Below are positions 15,898 to 23,072 of a stretch of DNA of 64,000 bases, piece by piece. Below the pieces are notes generated by a model. That model ran no database searches. It saw nothing but the letters and a program-made list of their open reading frames with translations, and was not told where the DNA came from. This stretch comes from Bacteroidota bacterium. GTDB taxonomy: Bacteria > Bacteroidota > Bacteroidia > Bacteroidales > UBA12077. The stretch is from assembly GCA_020444275.1 (NCBI GenBank), contig JAHLLG010000003.1:1-64000 (forward strand). The letters run 5' to 3'. The translations under genes and the position numbers were made by a program. Position 1 is the stretch's first letter, and each line of letters begins with the position of its first letter.

Positions 15898-16821
15898 TTA
15901 TCTTGTGTGTGGTTGAATTCCATGCATTTTACTCAAGTTATATTTCTTAAGAATATCATCAATTCTGCCAGTATACTTAAATTGATTTCCTTTTAATATT
16001 TCATAATACTCCTGAATTATCTTTCCAGATTTAGTATCAGCATGATTCTTAATATAGCTTTCGTAACTTTGCTTTACTTCAGGTAAAAGAATTCTACTTT
16101 CACTATCAAATAGTCTTGTATTATCCATTCCAGTTAAGAAAGTTTCAAGGTATATTTCGAAAAAGTAATTAGCTTCATTTTTTAATTTTGTTTCAGGATA
16201 GTCTTTTAGATACTTTTCCCAATTGTAGATCCTATCAGCTAATTCGTTAAATGATATTAAAAGCATTGCATCTTCTGAAAAAGCGTTTTTCAATTCATTA
16301 TCTCTTAGTTTAAGAAAAGTCTTTAATGAAGGAGATGAATTGTCTTTAAAAGTTTCGTTGAAGAATTCTGGTTGAACGTCTACATAAAAATATCCTTCTG
16401 TCGAAAAAAGGTCTAAACCACAGTCATCTAATAGCCCTAAAAACTCTCTTACTTCTGAATCTTCTTCCTGTACATATAGTTTTTTAACCAAATTTGGGTA
16501 TTTAGTTTCTAAACTATCTGTCAAGTTGTTTGCTGAAGCATAAAAGAATTCTAAAAATAAATAGTAAGCCGAATCAGCAAGCTCATCTGTTTCAAATAAG
16601 TTATTAATAACATAATTCTTTAAAACTTTAATTGATGAAATGTCATAAACATTCAAACTATCAATCAAAGAAATATATTCATCAAGATTTGTTTGAACTT
16701 TCTTTTCAATAATTTGAGTTTCAATTTCAGATTTGACTGATACAGTTTCTTCTGCTTGTTTTGACTTTTCTTTACAACCCAAAACTGCCAAAATTAAAAA
16801 TAGGTAAATAAGCTTTTTCAT
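15898..16821 (-). CDS. lipoprotein, hypothetical (cassette 16)
   Basis: A 307-residue lipoprotein; the lipobox is AVLGC with Cys16. The mature part is acidic, helical and repeat-like in feel (several Leu-rich helices), perhaps TPR-like solenoid, but no motif is certain. It is the single gene of its cassette, and 150 bases separate its start from attC-17, leaving room for a promoter. Function unknown. Confidence 0.7.
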   Translation of the reverse strand: MKKLIYLFLILAVLGCKEKSKQAEETVSVKSEIETQIIEKKVQTNLDEYISLIDSLNVYDISSIKVLKNYVINNLFETDELADSAYYLFLEFFYASANNLTDSLETKYPNLVKKLYVQEEDSEVREFLGLLDDCGLDLFSTEGYFYVDVQPEFFNETFKDNSSPSLKTFLKLRDNELKNAFSEDAMLLISFNELADRIYNWEKYLKDYPETKLKNEANYFFEIYLETFLTGMDNTRLFDSESRILLPEVKQSYESYIKNHADTKSGKIIQEYYEILKGNQFKYTGRIDDILKKYNLSKMHGIQPHTR

Positions 16822-16974
16822 CGATATATATTTTAATTACTGATTATGGTCCACGTTTATGATTTTGCTATCAGACCGATAATTGAAATCTAAGATAGGT
16901 AAACTTTATCAGACTGCAAAACTAAAAATAAGTAAATGAGATTCTTACGGATTTTTATAAATATTAATTACTGG
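16822..16974. other. non-coding 5' flank of cassette 16
   Basis: About 150 AT-rich bases upstream of the lipoprotein start with no gene. The segment near attC-17 (AATATTAATTACTGGTAA) is the complement of the other end of the cassette. Confidence 0.4.
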
Positions 16975-17105
16975 TAACGGTCCCGCCATAAGTGGCTGTG
17001 CGGGAGCGCGCCGTGTTTCAGGGTCACCCGTTGACCCTGAAACAAATATAATAAATACTTGTCAAACCAACACCATACACCCGTATGCCATTTGATGGCG
17101 TGTTA
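16975..17105 (-). repeat. attC-17
   Basis: Near copy of attC-4 and attC-15 with the same arms, unpaired G and inner hairpin. It differs in the linker (GGCTGTGCGGG, GAGCGCGCC). TATATTTG box at 17043-17050. 3' site of cassette 17. Confidence 0.88.
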
Positions 17106-17131
17106 GCAATTGTATTATGCGAAATAAAAGA

Positions 17132-17914
17132 TTATTCAGAACTGCCAAAACTATCATTACTTGGCGGTGGCGGTGGTGGTGGAATATTAATAAATGAATA
17201 GTAAAAATAGTTTTCAATAAAAATTGGAACAAGATTAATAATTAATTTTCTTTCTTTTTCACTTAGCTCTTTAAATTCTTTAGAAAAGATTTCTCTCGAT
17301 TTATGATTCCTTATATTCTCATAAGTTTCAATAACCTGCTTATTTGTTTTTATTAATAAATTCCAAGTTGTTTTCTTATTTAAAGTATCAGGTGACATTT
17401 CACAACTGATATAAGTAACTAATCGTCTTGCTTGATATTCATTTTCATTAAATTTAGTCAAAATAAACTCTGGTAGACGATAAGAATCTCCTGTTGTATC
17501 AAACAACGAAAACAACAATTTATTAAAATATAAATAACTTGAGTCTGAATACACTGTCTTTACATTATCCGCACTGTCAATATTAATAAAAACAATATTT
17601 CTATCTTTAATATCATAGAGATAATCGCATCTGTCAAATAGAAAATATCTCGAATTGGATAATGAGTCATCAGATTCCGAATAGTAGTCATACATTTTCA
17701 AAATTAAGCAAGAATTTTCAGGCTTGTACTTTTCTAAGGAGTCAACACAATAAGAAAGTAATAATGAGTCATTAGTTTCTAAAGCGAAATTAAAGAAAGA
17801 AGAAAAGTCTCGCTCGTTTTTAATCTTGTTCCATTCAATCAATTCGTTGTCAACCTTGTCACAACTGATTGCAATTAATTGAATTAATATTACTATGTAC
17901 GTTAATTTTCGCAT
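17132..17914 (-). CDS. lipoprotein with polyproline tail (cassette 17)
   Basis: I set the start at 17914 (MRKLTYIVILIQLIAISCDK), giving 260 residues with a lipobox at Cys18. A longer frame to 18016 would run into attC-18 and its first 34 residues look like translated site. The mature part is helical with several Tyr/Asp-rich segments and no family recognised. Near the C-terminus it has a run of seven prolines, coded by GGTGGCGGTGG-type DNA on the opposite strand, then a Ser-rich end. It is the single gene of its cassette. Repeat slippage could vary the proline run. Confidence 0.72.
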   Translation of the reverse strand: MRKLTYIVILIQLIAISCDKVDNELIEWNKIKNERDFSSFFNFALETNDSLLLSYCVDSLEKYKPENSCLILKMYDYYSESDDSLSNSRYFLFDRCDYLYDIKDRNIVFINIDSADNVKTVYSDSSYLYFNKLLFSLFDTTGDSYRLPEFILTKFNENEYQARRLVTYISCEMSPDTLNKKTTWNLLIKTNKQVIETYENIRNHKSREIFSKEFKELSEKERKLIINLVPIFIENYFYYSFINIPPPPPPPSNDSFGSSE

Positions 17915-17925
17915 AATATTATTGC

Positions 17926-18056
17926 TAACGGTACCGCCATACAAGCCTGTGCGGGTTTCCCCGTCGTGTTTCACGGTCACCCGTTGAAAAATTACACTAA
18001 TATAATTAAAAGTCACAAAACCACCAAACCCCCGTATGGCTTGTGATGGCGTGTTA
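17926..18056 (-). repeat. attC-18
   Basis: Arms CGCCATACAAGCC and GGCTTGTGATGGCG pair with the unpaired G. The outer six base pairs are those of attC-4 and the inner stem is that of attC-7, so it looks like a mosaic. Spacer GGTAC. TATATTAG instead of the promoter box. 3' site of cassette 18. Confidence 0.86.
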
Positions 18057-18063
18057 GCAAACG

Positions 18064-18582
18064 TTAATTTAAATATTTGTTCATTTGTGCAACTAATTTA
18101 TCACTTGGTGGCCAAGCTCTATCTTCAACAATAACACCGTTCTTGTCAACTATCATAAATCTAGGAAAACCTCTCCCAAGTGTCTTTCTACATTTTCTGG
18201 AAGCTTTTAGGTTTTCTTTATAACTGACAATTAAATCATGATCAACAAATACGTGATATCCAGTCACTGAGTTGGTTTCGACTAGTTTTCTCCAAGTTTC
18301 TTTTCGTTTAGAATTATCAACGCATAAACAGAGTACTACAATATCATTTTTTGCAAAATAGTCATCATAGTCCTTTTTGTACTTAAATAATTTTATGCAT
18401 GGTGAACAGAAAGTTGCCCAAATGTCAACATAAACTATTTTCCCCTTGAATTGCTCCAGCTGCACATTTAAAGTTTCTTTGGTATCAACAAATATGATCT
18501 CTTTTTCAGACTGAACATTTTGACTATAAGTTGAGAAACCAACTAAAAAAACTAACAAAAAATTAATGAAATTCCACTTCAT
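18064..18582 (-). CDS. thioredoxin-fold protein, TlpA/ResA type (cassette 18)
   Basis: A 172-residue exported protein with a signal peptide (residues about 1-20, cleaved near YSQ) and a thioredoxin fold. The active site is CSPC in IWATFCSPCIKLFKY (about residues 59-62), preceded by GKIVYVDIWA. The cis-Pro region is GRGFPRFMIVDKNG (about residues 137-150). Such proteins reduce or exchange disulfides in the periplasm. It is the single gene of its cassette and begins about 22 bases from attC-19. The partner protein is unknown. Confidence 0.88.
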   Translation of the reverse strand: MKWNFINFLLVFLVGFSTYSQNVQSEKEIIFVDTKETLNVQLEQFKGKIVYVDIWATFCSPCIKLFKYKKDYDDYFAKNDIVVLCLCVDNSKRKETWRKLVETNSVTGYHVFVDHDLIVSYKENLKASRKCRKTLGRGFPRFMIVDKNGVIVEDRAWPPSDKLVAQMNKYLN

Positions 18583-18604
18583 CGCTATTTAAATTTATGT
18601 TTGC

Positions 18605-18735
18605 TAACGGTTCACACATAGCCTGAGTGCGGGTTTCCGACGCCGTGGCTACCAGTCACCGGTTAAAACCACCACTAATATAGTAATTACCAGTCAAACC
18701 GCCAAAACCCCCGCATTTAGGCTGATGTGTTGTTA
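18605..18735 (-). repeat. attC-19 (attI-proximal)
   Basis: Arms ACACATAGCC and GGCTGATGTGT as in attC-1, with the unpaired G; spacer GGTTC. The centre has CCGTGGCTACCAGTCACCGG instead of the common hairpin and TATATTAG instead of the promoter box. It closes the cassette nearest the recombinase. Confidence 0.85.
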
Positions 18736-18750
18736 TAGGATGGCGCCAGG

Positions 18751-19230
18751 CTACAAATCCTTTATATTTAGTATTTTCTCTTTTATTGACTTCTTCATGC
18801 GCTTCAAAGCAAATGCAGATATTCCTGCATAAAGCAATATATAAATAATCCAACTGAGAAAATAATATACTTCTTCAAAATTAAGAAGTGAATATGCCGT
18901 CAAAATAAAACCAATAAAAAATGCAAATATCAAGCTTGAGAAACCAATAGAATAACGAATTAATAATCTTTCAGAAGTACCAGTCAAATAAATGAATTTC
19001 GCTATAATGTCTGGTCTTAACTGAAGCATTTGCAAACGAAATTTTGAAATCCAGAAACCATAGTCTTTCCAGTTTCCAACAAATGCTTTTTCAGTCACAC
19101 CGGTATAACTCTGTCTAAACATTAAACCGGGACTTAAATTTGTCTTACAAGTATTTTCAATAAAATTTTCTTTGATGGTTTCAAAATTTCCCTTTTTCAA
19201 ATAGATTTTTTCTTGTCCAATCTTTATCAT
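18751..19230 (-). CDS. membrane hypothetical (cassette 19, first cassette)
   Basis: A 159-residue protein with a soluble N-terminal part of about 90 residues and two membrane helices (about 92-114 and 121-143), then a basic tail. I recognise no family. It is the cassette next to the attI-like site and so would be the latest insertion under classical integron rules and the best expressed from any promoter near attI. Ends TTATAGGA and TCCTATAA are complementary, continuing as GCGCCAG. Confidence 0.68.
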   Translation of the reverse strand: MIKIGQEKIYLKKGNFETIKENFIENTCKTNLSPGLMFRQSYTGVTEKAFVGNWKDYGFWISKFRLQMLQLRPDIIAKFIYLTGTSERLLIRYSIGFSSLIFAFFIGFILTAYSLLNFEEVYYFLSWIIYILLYAGISAFALKRMKKSIKEKILNIKDL

Positions 19231-19272
19231 TTTATTAGTTTTTAATTTAAACGCAACACTGGCGCTTTCCTA

Positions 19273-19368
19273 TAACTAGTTTATACACGGACAAATTGTA
19301 CTTATTACTGTCGTAATTTTAACCCAAAGGCGGACAAATGCTGTACGGGTTGTCCGTGTTCTAAACCC
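19273..19368 (-). other. attI-like site
   Basis: The array ends at TAAC (19273-19276), followed not by GGTCC but by TAG and an imperfect palindrome: TTTATACACGGACAA (19280-19294) against TTGTCCGTGTTCTAAA (19350-19365). It also has a direct repeat CGGACAAAT...GTAC (19288 and 19331). The sequence differs from all 19 attC sites and lies between the first cassette and the recombinase gene, where a primary attachment site is expected. It could instead be a decayed attC. Confidence 0.55.
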
Positions 19369-19445
19369 GAAGATAAACATTATTTTTAATCTTAATCCTT
19401 TCATCGTGCATAAATTTTATTTTCGCATTGTTGCTCGTTTAAAAC

Positions 19446-19550
19446 TAGAAACCAGTAACCAACAATCAGTAACCAAAGAAAAGCGAAACGATTTCAACTA
19501 ATGAAATAAGTCAAATTTGAAATCTGTAATCTGAAATCTGTAATCTAAAT
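19446..19550. repeat. heptad-like repeats, 3' of recombinase
   Basis: Two patches: GAAACCAGTAACC-type (19448-19475) and tandem seven-base units AATCTGT/AATCTGA (19520-19548). The same two types recur in the same order on the other side of the recombinase gene (20925-21050). Confidence 0.6.
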
Positions 19551-19551
19551 A

Positions 19552-20646
19552 TCACACATCTAAATCGTCTGCCGGGCTGTTAATGTTACTTAAATTCTTA
19601 TTGCTTACATGCGTATAAATCTCTGTGGTCTTTGAACTTTTATGACCTAAAATTTCTTGTATATATCGTAAATCAGTTCCCGCCTCTAGCAAATGTGTAG
19701 CATAACTGTGGCGTAATGCATGAATTCCAGCTTGCTTATTAATTCCCGAAACTAAAAACGCTCGTCGGAAAATTTTGTAGATCGTTTCAACGTTATACTT
19801 TTTACCCGAGGTAGTTTCAAACAAATATTTTTTGGGTTTATACATCTTATAATAATGACGTAACGATTCAACCAGTTTATTCGAAACGGGAACATAACGA
19901 TCTTTCTTTCCTTTGGCATTTTTAATAATCATTAAATTGCGCTCAGAATCCAAGTCGGAAACTTTAATATTGCCAATTTCGCTGCGACGTAAACCGCAAC
20001 CATAGGTAAGTAATAAAATCGTTTTATGCTTCAGGTTGTTTGTAGATGCGATAATTTTCTGAACTTCCTGTTTCGAAAATACGGTAGGTAACTTTCTCGA
20101 ATTCTTAGCCCGTTCAATCTGATCAAAATTGATACTGGGTTCCGATACAACATGTAAAAACAGTTTTAACGACGACATAAATGTATTCTGAAAATTGTGC
20201 GACATGTTTTTCTTTACAATCCTCTTGTAATTAAAGTATTGCACATCTTCGTTTGTGATTAGATCAATCTCTTTATCGTAATAAAAAGCTAAAAAATCTT
20301 TCACATGTTTCATGTACATTTTAATGGTACTGGGACTGTACCGTCTGTTTTGCAAATAAACTTTATATCGCTTCAAAGCTTCTTTATGCCCCCGGCCCAA
20401 TTCATGAAAAGTGTTTCGTGAAGTTAAACTGCTTCGGTCTTCAATATTGGCTATTCCTTTAAATAACCGTTGCAGATCCTGCAGGTAATTCTCATGATAT
20501 TTAATGTGCCAGCAGTTCATTGTTTTACTCCATGATATATCATTAAAACCATCCAGGGTATTCATGATATCCACATCAAAATCGAAAATAAGTTTTACAC
20601 GCTTTTCCTTGCGATGAATAACTCGCTTAACTAAAATTGTTCTCAT
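19552..20646 (-). CDS. tyrosine recombinase, candidate cassette integrase
   Basis: I choose the ATG at 20646 (MRTILVKRV), giving 364 residues; a TTG start 13 codons earlier is possible. Residues about 1-75 are an N-terminal domain not seen in XerC/D or IntI, then a SAM-like core-binding domain (about 83-175) and the catalytic domain. Catalytic residues: Arg220 (GLRRSE), Lys near 247 (GKKDR), His309 and Arg312 (HALRH), His335 (LGH) and Tyr344 (EIYTHV). The roughly 20-residue helix insert that defines IntI between the first Arg box and HxxR is missing. Its stop lies 184 bases from the attI-like palindrome, on the same strand as the cassettes. I infer that it moves the cassettes; another recombinase elsewhere is the alternative. 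Confidence 0.8.
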   Translation of the reverse strand: MRTILVKRVIHRKEKRVKLIFDFDVDIMNTLDGFNDISWSKTMNCWHIKYHENYLQDLQRLFKGIANIEDRSSLTSRNTFHELGRGHKEALKRYKVYLQNRRYSPSTIKMYMKHVKDFLAFYYDKEIDLITNEDVQYFNYKRIVKKNMSHNFQNTFMSSLKLFLHVVSEPSINFDQIERAKNSRKLPTVFSKQEVQKIIASTNNLKHKTILLLTYGCGLRRSEIGNIKVSDLDSERNLMIIKNAKGKKDRYVPVSNKLVESLRHYYKMYKPKKYLFETTSGKKYNVETIYKIFRRAFLVSGINKQAGIHALRHSYATHLLEAGTDLRYIQEILGHKSSKTTEIYTHVSNKNLSNINSPADDLDV

Positions 20647-21049
20647 AACAGGTAATTTTTTCTCGTTGGTTGATTGAAGATACAAATTTTTTTTCTATTC
20701 ATGAAAATAAATATTGACAAAATCCGGAAGAATAGAAAACTGTAAATCAAGGAGCAATAAATAATAGAAAACGTGAAGTTATACGGTAAGTTTTCGTTAT
20801 ATTTAGTAGCGTAAATTTTAATCAGGACTTTAATCCTAATCTTTTAATGGATAATATATTAGCAAATAGTTATCTTTGTAGTAAATAAAAATGATAAAAA
20901 ATGAATAAGATAATATTAAATATTCCAGAAACCAGAAACCAGTAATGTGAACCGAGCATTACAACAAAAAGGAATTAAATTAGCAACCTGTAAGAAGAAA
21001 TCAGGGATCTAAAATCTGCCATCTGTAATCTGAAATCTAAAACCTGAAA
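20647..21049. other. intergenic region with repeats
   Basis: 403 bases without a gene. It holds an AT-rich stretch upstream of the recombinase and, at 20925-20946 and 21006-21050, the GAAACCAG and AATCTG repeats that mirror those at 19446-19550. I see no clear LexA-like palindrome or promoter for the recombinase. Confidence 0.5.
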
Positions 21050-21742
21050 CTAAAGAATCTCCTGCAACTCTTCTAACGAATTAATCTCATGTGTAATCTC
21101 TTCCGAGTGATCCCGTTTAAACGGATTAAAATATACCTGGTCTAAACCAAACGCTTTAGCACCAAGGATATCTACCCGTAAATCGTCACCAATCATTAAA
21201 CTTTCGTTTTTATTTGCATTGGTTTTTTCCAGGGCATGTTCAAAAATAATCGGGTTAGGCTTTTGTGCACCCGCATCTTCCGAAGTAAAAACTTTTTCGA
21301 AATACTGATCCAGGTTACTGTTTTTTAGCTTGGTAAACTGCACCTCGTTAAAACCATTGGTTATCACATACAACTTATATTTTTTATGCAGATAATCCAA
21401 TGTTTCATGGGCATGTGGGAATAATTCTTTTTTTGTCGGACTTATGGTGATATAATCATGAGCAATTTGCCGTGCCAGCTCTTCATCGTCAACACCAAAC
21501 TCATTAAGGGTTAACCAAAATCGTTTATAGCTTAAAACTGATTTTACAACTTTACCTTCACGATAATCTTCCCATAATTTTTCATTATGCATTACATAGG
21601 TATTGTAAAAATTATCAAACGTCTCAAAAATACTGGCTAATTCATACTTGGTAAAAATATCTTTAAACGTTTCTAATGCATTTTTATCAAAATCCCAAAT
21701 GGTACGATCTAAGTCAAAATATATGTGTTGATAAGTCTTCAT
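21050..21742 (-). CDS. yjjG: YjjG-family HAD nucleotidase
   Basis: A 230-residue haloacid dehalogenase phosphatase. Motif I is DLDRTIWDFD (about residues 10-19), motif II ITNG (about 127-130), the Lys is in AQKPNP, and motif IV is GDDLRVDI. A helical cap lies between motifs I and II. The layout fits the YjjG/YfnB group, which removes phosphate from pyrimidine nucleotides including unusual ones, cleaning the pool in the cytoplasm. It lies beyond the recombinase and does not look like a cassette gene. Confidence 0.85.
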   Translation of the reverse strand: MKTYQHIYFDLDRTIWDFDKNALETFKDIFTKYELASIFETFDNFYNTYVMHNEKLWEDYREGKVVKSVLSYKRFWLTLNEFGVDDEELARQIAHDYITISPTKKELFPHAHETLDYLHKKYKLYVITNGFNEVQFTKLKNSNLDQYFEKVFTSEDAGAQKPNPIIFEHALEKTNANKNESLMIGDDLRVDILGAKAFGLDQVYFNPFKRDHSEEITHEINSLEELQEIL

Positions 21743-21935
21743 AATTCCCCAAAATCATTTTAATGATGAGGAGGCAAAGATATTATTTTTCATAAATCAG
21801 CCTATTTTAACGGGTATGTTTTAAAGAATATTTATCGTATGATTTTTAGAATCGGAGTTTCGTAATTCAAGATATAATGTTTAATTTTAATTGCTGTTTT
21901 GCAGTGGAAATCTGTTTGTTTGAAAATTAAAAAAT

Positions 21936-23066
21936 ATGAAAAAATCAGGCCTAATAATCATCTTATTATCAGTGTTTTTTACAGTTTCGTGTAATCGATC
22001 AAAAAAAGAAAAGGAATACGTTAAAAAGGTTGAGCATAGCGAAGAAACCATTGCAGTTGGAATTTACAAAGCTACCGGCTATGCGTATACCAATGTTAAA
22101 TATATTGCCGAAGCACTAAAGATCGATGCCGGAATTGTTTATGTAACACTTTCCGATGCTGATTTGCTAAAAACAAAGCTCGAAAATATTGATGTATTGC
22201 TACTGCCTTCGCTGAGTAATACAAATATTGTTGATAAAGTTGACGATGAAATAGCAACCATCATTACTGATTTTATTAATAAAAGAGGAAAAGGTGCAAT
22301 TGCCATGTGTAATGGAGCCGGAGTGCTTTCTTGTACACCTGGTTATCAATCGCTAAATTTGATCGATATTAAATTTAACCCGGGAAAAGCGCAAAAAATT
22401 TCAACCGGAATAACTAATTTTCAGTTAACCGAACAAGGTAAGCAAATTTTTCCCGAATTGGCAGATATTGAATCATTGTATATTAACCTTCAGAAGCAAC
22501 CCGTTAGTATTGATGTCGATACGTCTAAAAATATCAATGTGCTGGGATATACAATCGAAGAAAATAAGTACCCATTATTTATTACCTCACAAAACAGTAA
22601 TGGCCGTATAGCGGTTCTTAATGCCAATGTAGAAACAACACCCGGAATGCGTTGGATCATACCACGATTGGTTCGATGGATCGAAAATAAAGATTTTGCC
22701 TGGTATGAAAAAAATGTTGTACGCCCTGAAATATATACGAAAGAAATTGTTATTGATGAATCAAAACAAAATGAAATCAAAAAGCTTATTGCTCAACTTA
22801 ACCAGGGAAGAAAAAATGAGGTAATATCGGCAATGGATCAATTGCAGGAAATTTACCCGTGGGCAGCAGCAGAACAGGTGCGTTCGTTGCTTGTTGAAAA
22901 AACCGACGATATTAAACTGCGGGCTGCGGAGTATCTCGTTAGCATTGAATATACTATGGCTATGGAGGATTTAGATAAACTAATTCAAAAGGAGCGAAGC
23001 AGAAAAGTTCGTGAGAAATTAACTCAATATAGAAACGAGCTGGATGCTATGACAGAACAAAATTAA
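21936..23066 (+). CDS. lipoprotein, glutamine-amidotransferase-like (BPL-N type)
   Basis: A 376-residue lipoprotein; the lipobox is TVSC with Cys19. Residues about 38-255 look like the class I glutamine amidotransferase-like/BPL-N fold: AVGIYKATGYAY, VLLLPSLSN and the nucleophile elbow AMCNGAGVLS (Cys near 128). Residues about 285-370 are helical and HEAT-like. The role is unknown; BPL-N domains in lipoproteins may process envelope substrates. rmuC follows six bases later, so the two are probably co-transcribed. Confidence 0.75.
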   Translation: MKKSGLIIILLSVFFTVSCNRSKKEKEYVKKVEHSEETIAVGIYKATGYAYTNVKYIAEALKIDAGIVYVTLSDADLLKTKLENIDVLLLPSLSNTNIVDKVDDEIATIITDFINKRGKGAIAMCNGAGVLSCTPGYQSLNLIDIKFNPGKAQKISTGITNFQLTEQGKQIFPELADIESLYINLQKQPVSIDVDTSKNINVLGYTIEENKYPLFITSQNSNGRIAVLNANVETTPGMRWIIPRLVRWIENKDFAWYEKNVVRPEIYTKEIVIDESKQNEIKKLIAQLNQGRKNEVISAMDQLQEIYPWAAAEQVRSLLVEKTDDIKLRAAEYLVSIEYTMAMEDLDKLIQKERSRKVREKLTQYRNELDAMTEQN

Positions 23067-23072
23067 TTTTTT

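Noticed and set aside
17915-18016. Longer N-terminus of the cassette 17 lipoprotein
   Set aside because: It would translate attC-18 and hide the lipoprotein signal that begins at 17914.
47-18735. CRISPR array
   Set aside because: The repeats are 126-132 bp and variable in their arms, separated by 0.4-1.5 kb of genes; no short identical repeats with spacers and no cas genes.
18656-18853. Small minus-strand frame across attC-19
   Set aside because: It overlaps the cassette 19 gene and the site in another frame.
1-19368. Composite transposons or miniature inverted-repeat elements
   Set aside because: No transposase is present. The pairing between ends is specific to each cassette and the site sequence is shared, which fits folded recombination sites better than independent elements.
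20647-20685. Longer recombinase start at 20685
   Set aside because: It begins with TTG and adds 13 residues with no sign of conservation; the ATG at 20646 is preferred.
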